A stretch of DNA of 64,000 nt from Paenibacillus sp. H1-7 (GTDB lineage Bacteria; Bacillota; Bacilli; Paenibacillales; NBRC-103111), in the NCBI RefSeq assembly GCF_022354825.1, contig NZ_CP031168.1, positions 2,791,501-2,855,500 on the forward strand, in the 5' to 3' direction. A program made the translations under genes and the position numbers. Every line of letters starts with the position of its first letter. Position 1 is the stretch's first letter. Shown piece by piece: positions 32,638 to 41,705 of this stretch. Below the pieces are notes generated by a model. It had not been told where the DNA came from. It did not search any database and saw only the letters and a list, made by a program, of their open reading frames with translations.

Positions 32638-34899
32638 TCATAGAATTTGAGCCCGCCGGAATTCGCTCGGAGTGATACCGGTATGCTTCTTGAACATGCG
32701 GTTGAACGACGCAACGGTGTGGTAGCCGACGAGTCCTGCGACGTCCTGTACTTTGAGCTCCGTTTTTTGCAGCAGCTCCATCGCTTTATTCATACGAACC
32801 GTGTTTACGTAATCGCTGAAGTTCGTTTCCGTCTTCTCTTTGAAGTACGAGGATAAATATGCGCCGGTGATGTTCAGCTTATCCGCGAGCATATCGAGGG
32901 ATAAATCGCTGCCGAAATGCTCGTTCACGTAGCTTGTCACGAAGCTCGTAATATGATCGGTTGCATCCTTCTTCTGCCGAATGGCGCTGGCGGACTGAGC
33001 CAGCAGCTCTTGGAAGAGGAACTGGAACTGCTCGAGTGTACGGCAATCCCTCAGCTTGTCGGCAGGATTGCGCTTGCCGTCCAGCAGTGCAACCGGATGG
33101 TGGCCGGCGTAGAGCGTCTTAATAATCAGAGTGACGATTTCTTTGGCCAGCTCAAGGATTTGAAAGTAGGTGGCGCCTTTCTTGACTGCAAGCTCCAACG
33201 CTTTGTTGACGAGCGGGACGGTAATGGCATCGTTGCCGGAGGACAGGTTCGCCGTGAATTCCTTTAAGCCGGACTGTGAGAACCATAGATCGGGCGGAAG
33301 CTCCTCTTTCCTGCGTATGACTTGCACGCCTTCGCCAAGCTTGCGCTGCTTTGACAATTCGAGTGCGTATTCGAAGGATGTATTGAAAGCAAGCGCATTA
33401 TCGTTCACCGGAGTGACCGCTATGGTGACGGCGCAGTAAGAGGCGTCCAGCTCCAATATGTTATATATCTTCTGCAGCAGCGCGTCCAATACGGACAGCT
33501 CCGTGTCGTTCATGAAGACGATGGTCAATATTTGATCTTTCTCAATTTGGAAGGTCAAGGAATCCCGGTAGGTATGGGTGAATTGGGAGTGAACGAATTC
33601 CTTAATATAGTACGACGCCCGGTTCGGATCCATCCCCATCTCGGCCAGCTCGCCGTCTTTATACATCAATTGATACAACACAATAAGATAAGGCCGGTCC
33701 GAGTCGATAGATATTTTGGCATCCTCGATGTCGGTATAAATCATTTTAACTTTGTTCAAATAAGCGTAATGCTTCAATAGCGAGTTTTTCGTAATCAAAT
33801 CCTTATGAATCGTTTCGTTCGTTTGAAATAAATCGTGCAGCTTCTGGCTGATGACATTGAATTCCCTGATCGGGCTTAACGAAGGAGGAGAAGGATGCCG
33901 ATCCATCTGTTGAATGGAGCCGATGATAGCGGAGAGCGGATTGTTGAACCTTCGGGCGAAAAAGATCGATACGGCAATTCCGATGACTACGGAAACGACG
34001 ATAAGCACCGCCATAATCACGTTCAGCTTGAAAAATTGTGCGGTAATCGTGGCAAATGGCACGACTACAACGTAAGTAAAGCCGGTTTCGAAGCCTTTTT
34101 GATAAAAATAATAATTCGTTCCTTCCATATAAAAGCCGGCATTCCCCGTGAGCCGCGCCAATTCAATAGAAGACTCCCGATTCGTTGCCGAAAATGTTTC
34201 GCTGCCTGTTTCGTCGAAAATGTAAAATCCGGAATCCTGCTGAATATGGCTGAAAGCATCGAACATGGAAACACTGTCCATCAAGCCGATGATGGCAAAG
34301 TTGTCTGCGGCCGCGCTCTTGAATACGATCGGGTTGAAGCGGCCCAGGGTGCGGGTGGAGAAGGCCGTATTTTCCGTGTACTCGGCAGCAGGATAGACGC
34401 GAAAAGAAAACGGCTTGGCTATTTCCGCCGACCAAAATTCGGGGGTATATCGGGATTTATACAATTTGTTAAACATCGTATCGGCTTCTCGCGAGCCGTC
34501 TTTGTCAAACACATAGTCCCGGTGCGGAAAAAAATAAATGAGGTCGTATAAATAAAGCTGACTGCCCGCCATCGTGTTCTGCAGATCTCTCTGAACCTGG
34601 CTGACCATGTAATAATCGAACTGCTGCGGATTCTTCTTAAGATATTCGGTATAGTTGTTGAAGTAGAGCCCCACCATCAAACCTTTAATCAATTTGACGT
34701 ATTTCTCATAGCTGGCGACGGTCACATCGAGGTTGCGGCTGCTGTTGCTAATAATCTCATCGCGGATGCTGCTGCGGAAAAAAGTAAACGTAACCACATT
34801 GAGCGATACGAGCAGCAGGATGATCGTAATGAAGCTGATGAGCAGCCGGTAGAATAAGGAGCCACTGTACTTATTTTTGGGTAAAATAGCAGCGTGCAT
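32638..34899 (-). CDS. Membrane-anchored AraC-type regulator with extracellular sensor
   Basis: The protein has 753 residues. ATG 34899 is preferred since GAGGGG lies six bases upstream; the ATG at 34905 abuts that site. Order of parts: membrane segment (about 17-40, LLISFITIILLLVSLNVV), a 250-residue extracytoplasmic Cache-like sensor, second membrane segment (about 295-320) followed by a HAMP-like turn (FFARRFNNPLSAIIGSI), a cytoplasmic linker, and a C-terminal AraC domain with two helix-turn-helix units (LDMLADKLNITGAYLSSYF; KVQDVAGLVGYHTVASFNR). These proteins sense an external saccharide and bind DNA directly, without a phosphorelay. It is divergent from the second Lpl-type transporter operon at 35148, its probable target. 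Confidence 0.92.
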   Translation of the reverse strand: MHAAILPKNKYSGSLFYRLLISFITIILLLVSLNVVTFTFFRSSIRDEIISNSSRNLDVTVASYEKYVKLIKGLMVGLYFNNYTEYLKKNPQQFDYYMVSQVQRDLQNTMAGSQLYLYDLIYFFPHRDYVFDKDGSREADTMFNKLYKSRYTPEFWSAEIAKPFSFRVYPAAEYTENTAFSTRTLGRFNPIVFKSAAADNFAIIGLMDSVSMFDAFSHIQQDSGFYIFDETGSETFSATNRESSIELARLTGNAGFYMEGTNYYFYQKGFETGFTYVVVVPFATITAQFFKLNVIMAVLIVVSVVIGIAVSIFFARRFNNPLSAIIGSIQQMDRHPSPPSLSPIREFNVISQKLHDLFQTNETIHKDLITKNSLLKHYAYLNKVKMIYTDIEDAKISIDSDRPYLIVLYQLMYKDGELAEMGMDPNRASYYIKEFVHSQFTHTYRDSLTFQIEKDQILTIVFMNDTELSVLDALLQKIYNILELDASYCAVTIAVTPVNDNALAFNTSFEYALELSKQRKLGEGVQVIRRKEELPPDLWFSQSGLKEFTANLSSGNDAITVPLVNKALELAVKKGATYFQILELAKEIVTLIIKTLYAGHHPVALLDGKRNPADKLRDCRTLEQFQFLFQELLAQSASAIRQKKDATDHITSFVTSYVNEHFGSDLSLDMLADKLNITGAYLSSYFKEKTETNFSDYVNTVRMNKAMELLQKTELKVQDVAGLVGYHTVASFNRMFKKHTGITPSEFRRAQIL

Positions 34900-35147
34900 A
34901 GTCATCCCCTCTCACGATAGCCAGTATCTTGTGCAAAATTATAGCATGGAGAAATTCGCTGTGGGAGACAAAATTTACAATCTTCTGCATCAATTTTTAC
35001 GATTCTTATCAATTTTATCGATGGTTAAAGATTTGGTAAAAAGTAAATAAGGTCATGATAGCCAGTGCAACGCTCGCTTGCTATGATAGGCTCAACTTAC
35101 CATCCTTTCCGCAGCAAGTCGCCGGAATAGAAAGGGAGAGATGACTG

Positions 35148-36110
35148 TTGAGCACAAATCCATCGGCCGCGCTGGCCGCCGAACCCGCTTCGCAGCGGTC
35201 GAAGCAAGCGTCTTATTGGAAGCAATGGAAGCGCGGCAAATATTTATTTCTGCTATTTTTACCAACGCTGCTGTTCTATGTGCTGTTCAAGTACGTCCCC
35301 ATGTTCGGTCTTATCATTTCGTTCAAAAACTACAACTTGTTTAAAGGCGTGTGGGAGAGCGAGTGGGTAGGCTTCAAGTATTACAAGCTGTTTTGGGAAA
35401 ACCCGGATTTCTTCAAATTGATTTACAATACGTTTATACTTGGCGTATACAGGCTTGTATTCGGATTTTCGGCACCCATCATCCTTGCGCTGTTATTGAA
35501 TGAAGCGAGACATGCGCTGTTCAAGCGATTCGTGCAGACCGTCAGCTATTTGCCGCATTTTATCTCGAACGTCGTGGCGGCCAGCATGGTGCTGATGTTT
35601 TTATCCCCGTCAAGCGGCATTGTGAATCATATCATCCAGTGGCTCGGCTTCGAGCCGATCAACTTCATGGTTATGCCCGGCATGTTCCGTTCGGTCTACG
35701 TCGTCTCGGAAATATGGCAGCATGTCGGGTGGGAGACGATCATCTATTTGGCTGCGCTTACATCGATTGATCCGCAGCTGTACGAGGCGGCGGAGATGGA
35801 CGGAGCGGACCGGTGGAGGAGAATGCTACATGTCACGCTGCCGGGAATAGCGCCCGCTATCGTTATTGTATTCATCCTCAACGTCGGACACGTCCTGGAC
35901 ATCGGCTTTGAGAAAGTATTCCTGCTGTACAACCCGGCCATCTATGAAACGGCGGATATCATCAGCACCTACGTCTACCGGACGGGGATCGGTCAAGGGA
36001 ATTACAGCTACGCGACAGCCATCGATTTGTTTACGGGCATCGTCAGTCTTATCTTTATTTATTCCGCCAACTGGGTAAGCCGCAGAGTCGGCGAGACCAG
36101 CTTGTGGTAG
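35148..36110 (+). CDS. LplB-type sugar ABC permease of the second Lpl operon
   Basis: The protein has 320 residues and starts at TTG 35148 after GGGAGAG. A 30-residue basic N-terminus precedes the first membrane segment LFLLFLPTLLFYVLF. Family marks: KYVPMFGLIISFKNYNLFKG, the coupling loop EAAEMDGADRWRRMLHVTLP, and TYVYRTGIGQGNYSYATAID. It is a clear paralogue of the 26634 protein. Partners are the next two genes. The ATPase must come from elsewhere in the genome. Confidence 0.9.
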   Translation: MSTNPSAALAAEPASQRSKQASYWKQWKRGKYLFLLFLPTLLFYVLFKYVPMFGLIISFKNYNLFKGVWESEWVGFKYYKLFWENPDFFKLIYNTFILGVYRLVFGFSAPIILALLLNEARHALFKRFVQTVSYLPHFISNVVAASMVLMFLSPSSGIVNHIIQWLGFEPINFMVMPGMFRSVYVVSEIWQHVGWETIIYLAALTSIDPQLYEAAEMDGADRWRRMLHVTLPGIAPAIVIVFILNVGHVLDIGFEKVFLLYNPAIYETADIISTYVYRTGIGQGNYSYATAIDLFTGIVSLIFIYSANWVSRRVGETSLW

Positions 36111-36129
36111 CAAGGGGGATCGGAATCGC

Positions 36130-36996
36130 ATGAGAACAAAGCTCGGCTTGGTCGACGTCATCATCGTCCTGCTGCTCCTCGTCGTAGTCGTAGTGACGCT
36201 GTACCCCTTCGTTTATATGATCGCGGTCTCCTTCAGCGACACGGTGAGCATATTGAAGGGCGAGGTCACTATTTGGCCCAAAGGCTTTAACCTGGACACG
36301 TACCGCATCGTGCTGAGCGATCCGCGCATTGCATCAGCCTACTTGAACACGATCCAATATGTCGTCGTCGGCACGCTGGTTTCGCTCCTTATTACCGCCG
36401 CCGGAGCGTTCGCCATTTCCAAGAAAGAATTGCCGCATCATCAATTGTTCACGCTTCTGATCGTATTTACGATGTTTTTCAGCGGGGGGATGATTCCAAC
36501 CTTCCTCGTGGTGAAAAGCTACGGGCTGGTGGACACCCTATGGGCCATGGTGCTTCCTACCGCCGTCAGTACCTGGAATTTGATCGTGATGCGGACCTTT
36601 TTTCAAGCCATGCCCAAAGAGGTGGAGGAGTCCGGCAAAATTGACGGCCTTACCGACATCGGCATTTTCATCCGGCTCGTGCTGCCGCTATCCAAAGCGG
36701 TGCTGGCCACCATCGGACTGTTTTATGCCGTCGGCATCTGGAACAACTTTTATTCCGCCCTGCTGTATTTACGCGACCAAGACATGTTCCCGCTGCAGGT
36801 GGTCTTGCGCAATATCGTCCTGCAGGGCCAGATCAATTCCGCTAATGTAACCAGCGTCGGCAGCGATAATCTGGTCGTGGACGATGCTTTGAAATTCACA
36901 ACGATTCTCGTATCCACCGTTCCCATCCTGCTTATTTATCCGTTCCTGCAAAAGTATTTCGTCAAAGGGGTGATGATCGGCTCGGTGAAAGGGTAG
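36130..36996 (+). CDS. LplC/YtcP-type sugar ABC permease of the second Lpl operon
   Basis: The protein has 288 residues. It has the typical WPKGFNLDTYRIVL segment after the first membrane helix, FTMFFSGGMIPTFLVVKSYG, the coupling loop EESGKIDGLTDIGIFIRLVL, and the group's C-terminus KYFVKGVMIGSVKG. It lies 19 bases after the partner permease and 72 before the binding-protein start. Confidence 0.9.
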   Translation: MRTKLGLVDVIIVLLLLVVVVVTLYPFVYMIAVSFSDTVSILKGEVTIWPKGFNLDTYRIVLSDPRIASAYLNTIQYVVVGTLVSLLITAAGAFAISKKELPHHQLFTLLIVFTMFFSGGMIPTFLVVKSYGLVDTLWAMVLPTAVSTWNLIVMRTFFQAMPKEVEESGKIDGLTDIGIFIRLVLPLSKAVLATIGLFYAVGIWNNFYSALLYLRDQDMFPLQVVLRNIVLQGQINSANVTSVGSDNLVVDDALKFTTILVSTVPILLIYPFLQKYFVKGVMIGSVKG

Positions 36997-37068
36997 CCAT
37001 CCTCATCGAGGAGCTGCCGATAAATTGCGCTGCAATCAAAACGATATGAAAATGGGGAGATGGGCTCA

Positions 37069-38598
37069 ATGACACGTACTATGAAAGGGTTGTCGCTTTG
37101 CGTCGCCGCCGGATTATCGCTTTCCACCCTCGCAGGATGTACGGATAACGGAAAGGACACATCGGCACCGCCTGCCGCCGGAGGGAACGGAGAACCGGCC
37201 AAACAGACGTTCACTGCACTTAACTACTCCAATCCAAGCTGGCCGTACAATAAAGAGAACATCGTATGGAAGATGATAGAAGAGAAGACCGGGGTTACGT
37301 TAGATGTGCAGCTGCCGTCAGGGAAGCTGGAGGACGCCTTGAGCGTGACTATCGCATCCGGCAATTTGCCAGATCTTATGCTCACCATGGACAAGAAGCT
37401 TGCCGACAAATACGGCCAGCAGGGAGCGCTGGTCAATATTTTGGATCATGTGAACGAGATGCCTAACCTCAAGAAATGGATGGAAAAATATCCGTTAGAG
37501 ACGCAAAACACCCTATCCTCCGATGGTAAAATGTATATGTTCCCGAATGCCGGAATCGGGGAAACGAACCGGATGATCTGGATGTACCGGGAGGATGTGT
37601 TCAAGAAGCTCGGACTGAGCCAGCCGCAGACATGGGATGAGCTGTATACGGCGCTCAAGAAAGTAAAGGAAGCGTACCCGAAGAGCTATCCGTTCTCTTT
37701 CCGCAACGGCCTGCAGCGCCTATTGAATTTTGCTCCGGCATTCGGCACGGGCACCGACGTCTATTACGACTTCAACAAGAAAGAATGGCGCTACGGTCCG
37801 GTCGAGGACAACTATAAGAAGATGATTGAATACTTGAACAAATTTTATAAGGAAGGGCTCATCCCGCCGGACTTCCTGTCCGCGGATACGAAGCTGTGGC
37901 AGGACTTGATGTCGACGGACCGGGCGTTCGTGACGGTAGATTACATCGGCCGTATCGACTTCTTCAACTCGGCACTGCGTAAGGACAATGCGCAATATAA
38001 TCTGCTGTTTATGGGTGCGCCCGCCGGCTTTACCGGGGGACCGGCCAAAAATGCCTATACACAGTATGTGGATGAGGGATTCATGGTAGCTACCTCGTCT
38101 AAGAAGATTAAGCAAGTCATGAAGTTCATGGATTTCTTTTTCACCGAAGAAGGACGGACGATGGCAAGCTGGGGTAAAGAAGGGACTACGTTCAAGACGG
38201 AAAACGGCAAAAAGCAGTTTATTGAGAAATACGCGGACGTCGCCGATATGAGAAAGAAAACGGGCTTGTCGACGGACGGGACTTACGCTTGGTTTGATTA
38301 CGATGCCCACCTGTCGCTATCGTCGCCGGAGCTTCAGAAGGCTTACCAGGAAGCGCCCAAGTATGACAGCCAGCAGCAGCCGCGCCCTGCGTTCACGCCG
38401 GACGAGATGGAAGTACTGTCGCTGACCGGCGATACCATTAAGAAAAAGCATGACGAGAACATCTCCAAATTCATTGTAGGAGAACGCAGTCTTGACGATT
38501 GGCCGAAATATGTCAGCGACATGAAGGCGCTGGGAGTGGATAAAATCGTCGATATTTACAAAAAAGCGTACGACCGTTCCACGAAAGCCGCCAAATAA
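37069..38598 (+). CDS. Sugar-binding lipoprotein of the second Lpl operon
   Basis: The protein has 509 residues. ATG 37069 is chosen, nine bases after GGGGAG; ATG 37060 abuts that site. Lipobox LAGC with Cys24. Mature-domain marks: EEKTGVTLDVQLPSGKLEDA, NLPDLMLTMDK, MFPNAGIGETNRMIWMYRED and FSADTK-like FLSADTKLWQDL. It delivers an oligosaccharide to the permeases at 35148 and 36130. A GNAT-family gene follows after 23 bases, in the same transcript. Confidence 0.9.
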   Translation: MTRTMKGLSLCVAAGLSLSTLAGCTDNGKDTSAPPAAGGNGEPAKQTFTALNYSNPSWPYNKENIVWKMIEEKTGVTLDVQLPSGKLEDALSVTIASGNLPDLMLTMDKKLADKYGQQGALVNILDHVNEMPNLKKWMEKYPLETQNTLSSDGKMYMFPNAGIGETNRMIWMYREDVFKKLGLSQPQTWDELYTALKKVKEAYPKSYPFSFRNGLQRLLNFAPAFGTGTDVYYDFNKKEWRYGPVEDNYKKMIEYLNKFYKEGLIPPDFLSADTKLWQDLMSTDRAFVTVDYIGRIDFFNSALRKDNAQYNLLFMGAPAGFTGGPAKNAYTQYVDEGFMVATSSKKIKQVMKFMDFFFTEEGRTMASWGKEGTTFKTENGKKQFIEKYADVADMRKKTGLSTDGTYAWFDYDAHLSLSSPELQKAYQEAPKYDSQQQPRPAFTPDEMEVLSLTGDTIKKKHDENISKFIVGERSLDDWPKYVSDMKALGVDKIVDIYKKAYDRSTKAAK

Positions 38599-38621
38599 CA
38601 AGAAGAAGGGATACAGCTACG

Positions 38622-39593
38622 ATGAGATACGAGCCATTGACTGCCGCTCATATCAGCGGTTTACAACGATTATGGAACACGGAATGGGGGCATTCGTTCC
38701 CGATGCGCGAACGGCTTCTGGTCCAAAATGTGCTGGAGGACCGCAATGTGGTTGGCGCAGGAACCCGGGTTGCCATAGACGAAGCAACGGGCGAGCTCGC
38801 AGGATATGTGGTGGCGAAAAGATGGCAGGACTCCATAGGAGGCCTCGATTATGGAAGCGAGCTCGGATGGATTCATGCGCTGCTGGTGGCACCGGCCTAT
38901 CGAGGTCAAGGGATCGGGAGCAAGCTGCTGTCCGATGCCGAGAGCGTGCTTCGCGACCGTGGAGTCAAGCAGATCCAAATCGGCAGCGATTTCCACATGC
39001 GGGTGTTTCCCGGCGTGCCGATGCCCTGCGATGATGTGTCCGCTTGGCTGGAGAAGCGCGGGTATGTGAATCAGCGGCTCGTATTCGATTTATACCGTGA
39101 ATACGAGGACGCTGATGCCGAGCCGCTGCCTGAGCGCGAAAGCGTTCTGTTTCGCCCGCTTAAGGCGGACGAAGCGGATTCGTTCAATGCATTTATGCGG
39201 CGCTGCTTTCCGGGATGGGTATACCAGACATTGCATTACTGGCAGCGGGGCGGAGACGGACGCGAATTCGTCGTATGCGAGAAAGACGGAGAAATCATCG
39301 GGTTTTGCCGGATTAACGACTCCCATTCGCCGATTTTGGCGCAGAACATCTATTGGTCTCCCTTGTTTGAGCAGGAGCTTGGCGGTATTGGCCCGCTTGG
39401 TATCGATGAGCGGTATCGGGGTCACGGCTACGGGCTGGATATTGTTAAGGCAGGGGTCCACCACCTGCATAGGCGGGGAATTCGCAATATCGTCATCGAT
39501 ATGACTCCGTTCGTCGATTTTTACGGCAAGCTCGGCTTTCAGACGTGGAGAAGCTATGTCTCCTTCCGAAAAAGGTTCGCAGAGGCGGATTGA
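38622..39593 (+). CDS. Double-domain GNAT acetyltransferase
   Basis: The protein has 323 residues with two GNAT folds in tandem. Domain one (1 to about 155) has the acetyl-CoA pyrophosphate loop VAPAYRGQGIGSKLL. Domain two (about 170-320) has the loop ERYRGHGYGLDIVK with the first glycine position altered (RGHGYG). This double-GNAT type often has one catalytic and one structural half. It is the last gene of the second Lpl-type operon, and may acetylate an amino sugar brought in by the transporter; that is inference from position. A strong terminator follows. Confidence 0.85.
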   Translation: MRYEPLTAAHISGLQRLWNTEWGHSFPMRERLLVQNVLEDRNVVGAGTRVAIDEATGELAGYVVAKRWQDSIGGLDYGSELGWIHALLVAPAYRGQGIGSKLLSDAESVLRDRGVKQIQIGSDFHMRVFPGVPMPCDDVSAWLEKRGYVNQRLVFDLYREYEDADAEPLPERESVLFRPLKADEADSFNAFMRRCFPGWVYQTLHYWQRGGDGREFVVCEKDGEIIGFCRINDSHSPILAQNIYWSPLFEQELGGIGPLGIDERYRGHGYGLDIVKAGVHHLHRRGIRNIVIDMTPFVDFYGKLGFQTWRSYVSFRKRFAEAD

Positions 39594-39624
39594 CGAGGCT
39601 TGATGACCGCTCGAAACATGCAAA

Positions 39625-39656
39625 GACCGTAAGGGATTTTCCTTACGGTCCTTTTT
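39625..39656 (+). terminator. Intrinsic terminator of the second Lpl operon
   Basis: Perfect ten-base stem GACCGTAAGG/CCTTACGGTC with a six-base loop, followed by CTTTTT. Confidence 0.9.
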
Positions 39657-39728
39657 GCTGCATTCCTTGAAGAGTAAGCAATGGATATTGTTTACAAAGA
39701 TAGGCGTCTAAAATATAATAAAGGATAG

Positions 39729-39744
39729 ATATTATCGTTAATAT
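39729..39744. promoter_or_regulatory. LacI-type operator candidate before 39794
   Basis: ATATTATCGTTAATAT is a palindrome with one mismatch and central CG, 50 bases ahead of the LacI start. Autoregulation by the 39794 protein is plausible. Confidence 0.45.
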
Positions 39745-39793
39745 TTACTGATTGATCACTATCCACAATCTACTGACAAAGGGTTTGTTACGC

Positions 39794-40801
39794 ATGAATG
39801 CCAAGAGTATCCGTCAAAAAGAAATTGCCGAAAAAACCGGTTTTTCCATCAATACGGTGTCGCTCGCCCTCAAGGGAAGCCCGCGGATTAGCGAGGAAAC
39901 GAGAGCCGTTATTATGGCATGCGCGGAGCAGCTGAACTACATTCCGAATGTCGTCGCCAGGTCGCTCGTTCAGAAGAAGACGAATACGATCGGCATTATT
40001 TTGACCGAGCTTATGAATCCGATTCTTACGGAAACCGCGCAGGAGATCGAGCAAACTCTCAAGCAATCCGGCTACAACATGATGCTGATGATTACCAACT
40101 CCAGTCCCGTGCAGGAAGCGGAGGCTCTGGATGTGCTCGTCTCCCGGCGGGTGGACGGTATCTTGATGTACCCTGTGTACACGGCGAATTTCGCCAAAAT
40201 CAAGCAGCTCCGGGATAATAAATTCCCTATTATTCTGCTTGCCGGGGGGGATTACGATATCCCGACGGACGCGGTCTATGTGAACCGGAGAGCCGGCGCT
40301 TACGAAGCGGCATCGCATTTTATCCGGGCCGGGCACAAGCGCATCGGTTTTATCGGCGGCGGCAACTACAGCGACAGGGAGAAGCAGAACGGTTATTTGG
40401 CCGCATTGCAGGACAACCATATCCCGTTCGATCCGGAGCTGATAGGCAGAGTGCAGGGCGATGGCTACGAAGACGGGTATGAAGCTATTGGTCCATTGTA
40501 TGAGAGCGTCAAGCCTACGGCCGTCATCTGTACAAGAGACTATATCGCGCTTGGAGCGATGCGCTGGTGCCGTGAGCGGGGAATCCGCATTCCCGAACAG
40601 CTGTCCTTTATCGGCTTTGACGACGTCGCTGCCGCCGGCTTTGCTGAAACGCCGCTCACTTCCGTGAAGTATGACGTCCAGACCGTTACCAAGAAGGCGA
40701 CGGAGCTTTTGATGCAGCGAATTGAAGAAAGGGAGAATCCGGCTGCCGCCCCGCTTCAGAAGATTTCCATTCATCCTAGGTTGATTGTCCGTCAATCCTA
40801 G
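39794..40801 (+). CDS. LacI-family regulator of the sugar-acid cluster
   Basis: The protein has 335 residues. The start is ATG 39794; the frame open from 39752 has no ribosome site. The headpiece is SIRQKEIAEKTGFSINTVSL with hinge YIPNVVARSLVQKKT. Effector-domain marks are TNTIGIILTELMNPILTE, DGILMYPVY, AGHKRIGFIGGGNYSDR, FIGFDDVAAAGF and RLIVRQS. It leads a same-strand cluster of an epimerase-like gene, a 2-hydroxyacid dehydrogenase, an FAH-family gene and a YjhG-type dehydratase. The inducer is therefore probably a pentonate or related sugar acid (inference). Confidence 0.92.
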   Translation: MNAKSIRQKEIAEKTGFSINTVSLALKGSPRISEETRAVIMACAEQLNYIPNVVARSLVQKKTNTIGIILTELMNPILTETAQEIEQTLKQSGYNMMLMITNSSPVQEAEALDVLVSRRVDGILMYPVYTANFAKIKQLRDNKFPIILLAGGDYDIPTDAVYVNRRAGAYEAASHFIRAGHKRIGFIGGGNYSDREKQNGYLAALQDNHIPFDPELIGRVQGDGYEDGYEAIGPLYESVKPTAVICTRDYIALGAMRWCRERGIRIPEQLSFIGFDDVAAAGFAETPLTSVKYDVQTVTKKATELLMQRIEERENPAAAPLQKISIHPRLIVRQS

Positions 40802-40838
40802 GCTTTTTTTTCCAATTATATCGTAGGAGGAGATTCTA

Positions 40839-41675
40839 ATGAAATTAGGATTCAGTACGATCGGTTGCCCCCAGTGGAGTGTTGACGAGATTGTTGCTTT
40901 TACGAAACAAAGCGGATATGAAGGAGTTGAAATCCGATTTGTCCGAGGCAGCGTCAACCTGTGGGAAATGGAAGAGTTCCAGCCCGAATCGCTTGCGGCT
41001 ACCAAGGCAAAGTTCGAGCAAAACGGAATCGACGTTGTGAGTATCGATACTAGTGTGCGTTTTGCCACCGATGCTCCTGAAGAGGTTGCCAAGCAGCTGG
41101 AGCAGGTGCAGCGCAATGTCCATATCGCATCCGCGCTCGGCGCGCCTTATATTCGGGTTTTCGGCGGTCCTATCCCTAAGGATCAGACGCGGGAAGAGAC
41201 GCTGCAGCACATCATTGCCGGCATGAATCGGGCGGTGGAGCTGGCGGGCGAGCATGGGATTACCGTTCTGCTCGAAACCCACGATCATTTCAGCACCGGC
41301 GAGCAGGTTCTTCCTATTCTCGATAATGTGAAGGGACTCCATATTTTATGGGACATTCTCCATTCCTACCGCCACGGTGAAAGCTTCGAAGAGACGTACA
41401 GGCTGATCGGAGATCGAATCAAGCATGTCCATATTAAAGATGCATCCGTGTTCACGCCCGCCGGCTTTGATTACAAGCTGATCGGAGAAGGAACGATCCC
41501 GGTAGCGGAGGCGGTTCAAGTGCTTCGCCGTAACGGTTATAGCGGCTATTTGAATTTTGAGTGGGAAAAAGGCTGGCATCCGGAAATCGAGGAACCGGAA
41601 ATCGCGCTACCGCATTACGTATCGGTTATGAATCAGATTCTCTCAAGCGGACCGGACGGCCGGAACGACAGTTAA
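40839..41675 (+). CDS. Sugar phosphate isomerase/epimerase-like TIM-barrel protein
   Basis: The protein has 278 residues. ATG 40839 is preceded by AGGAGGAG. It is of the AP-endonuclease-2/xylose-isomerase-like TIM-barrel family: MKLGFSTIGCPQWSVDEIVA, metal-ligand candidates in LLETHDHFSTG (Glu, His), the conserved WDILHS (Asp), HVHIKDA (His) and LNFEWEKG (Glu). These divalent-metal sites support epimerase or isomerase chemistry on a sugar or keto-acid. It stands 37 bases after the LacI gene and 30 before the dehydrogenase. Hydroxypyruvate-isomerase-like and inosose-dehydratase-like roles are alternatives. Confidence 0.85.
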   Translation: MKLGFSTIGCPQWSVDEIVAFTKQSGYEGVEIRFVRGSVNLWEMEEFQPESLAATKAKFEQNGIDVVSIDTSVRFATDAPEEVAKQLEQVQRNVHIASALGAPYIRVFGGPIPKDQTREETLQHIIAGMNRAVELAGEHGITVLLETHDHFSTGEQVLPILDNVKGLHILWDILHSYRHGESFEETYRLIGDRIKHVHIKDASVFTPAGFDYKLIGEGTIPVAEAVQVLRRNGYSGYLNFEWEKGWHPEIEEPEIALPHYVSVMNQILSSGPDGRNDS

Positions 41676-41705
41676 CAAATCGCGAAGCGAAGCGGAGGGC
41701 GGATT

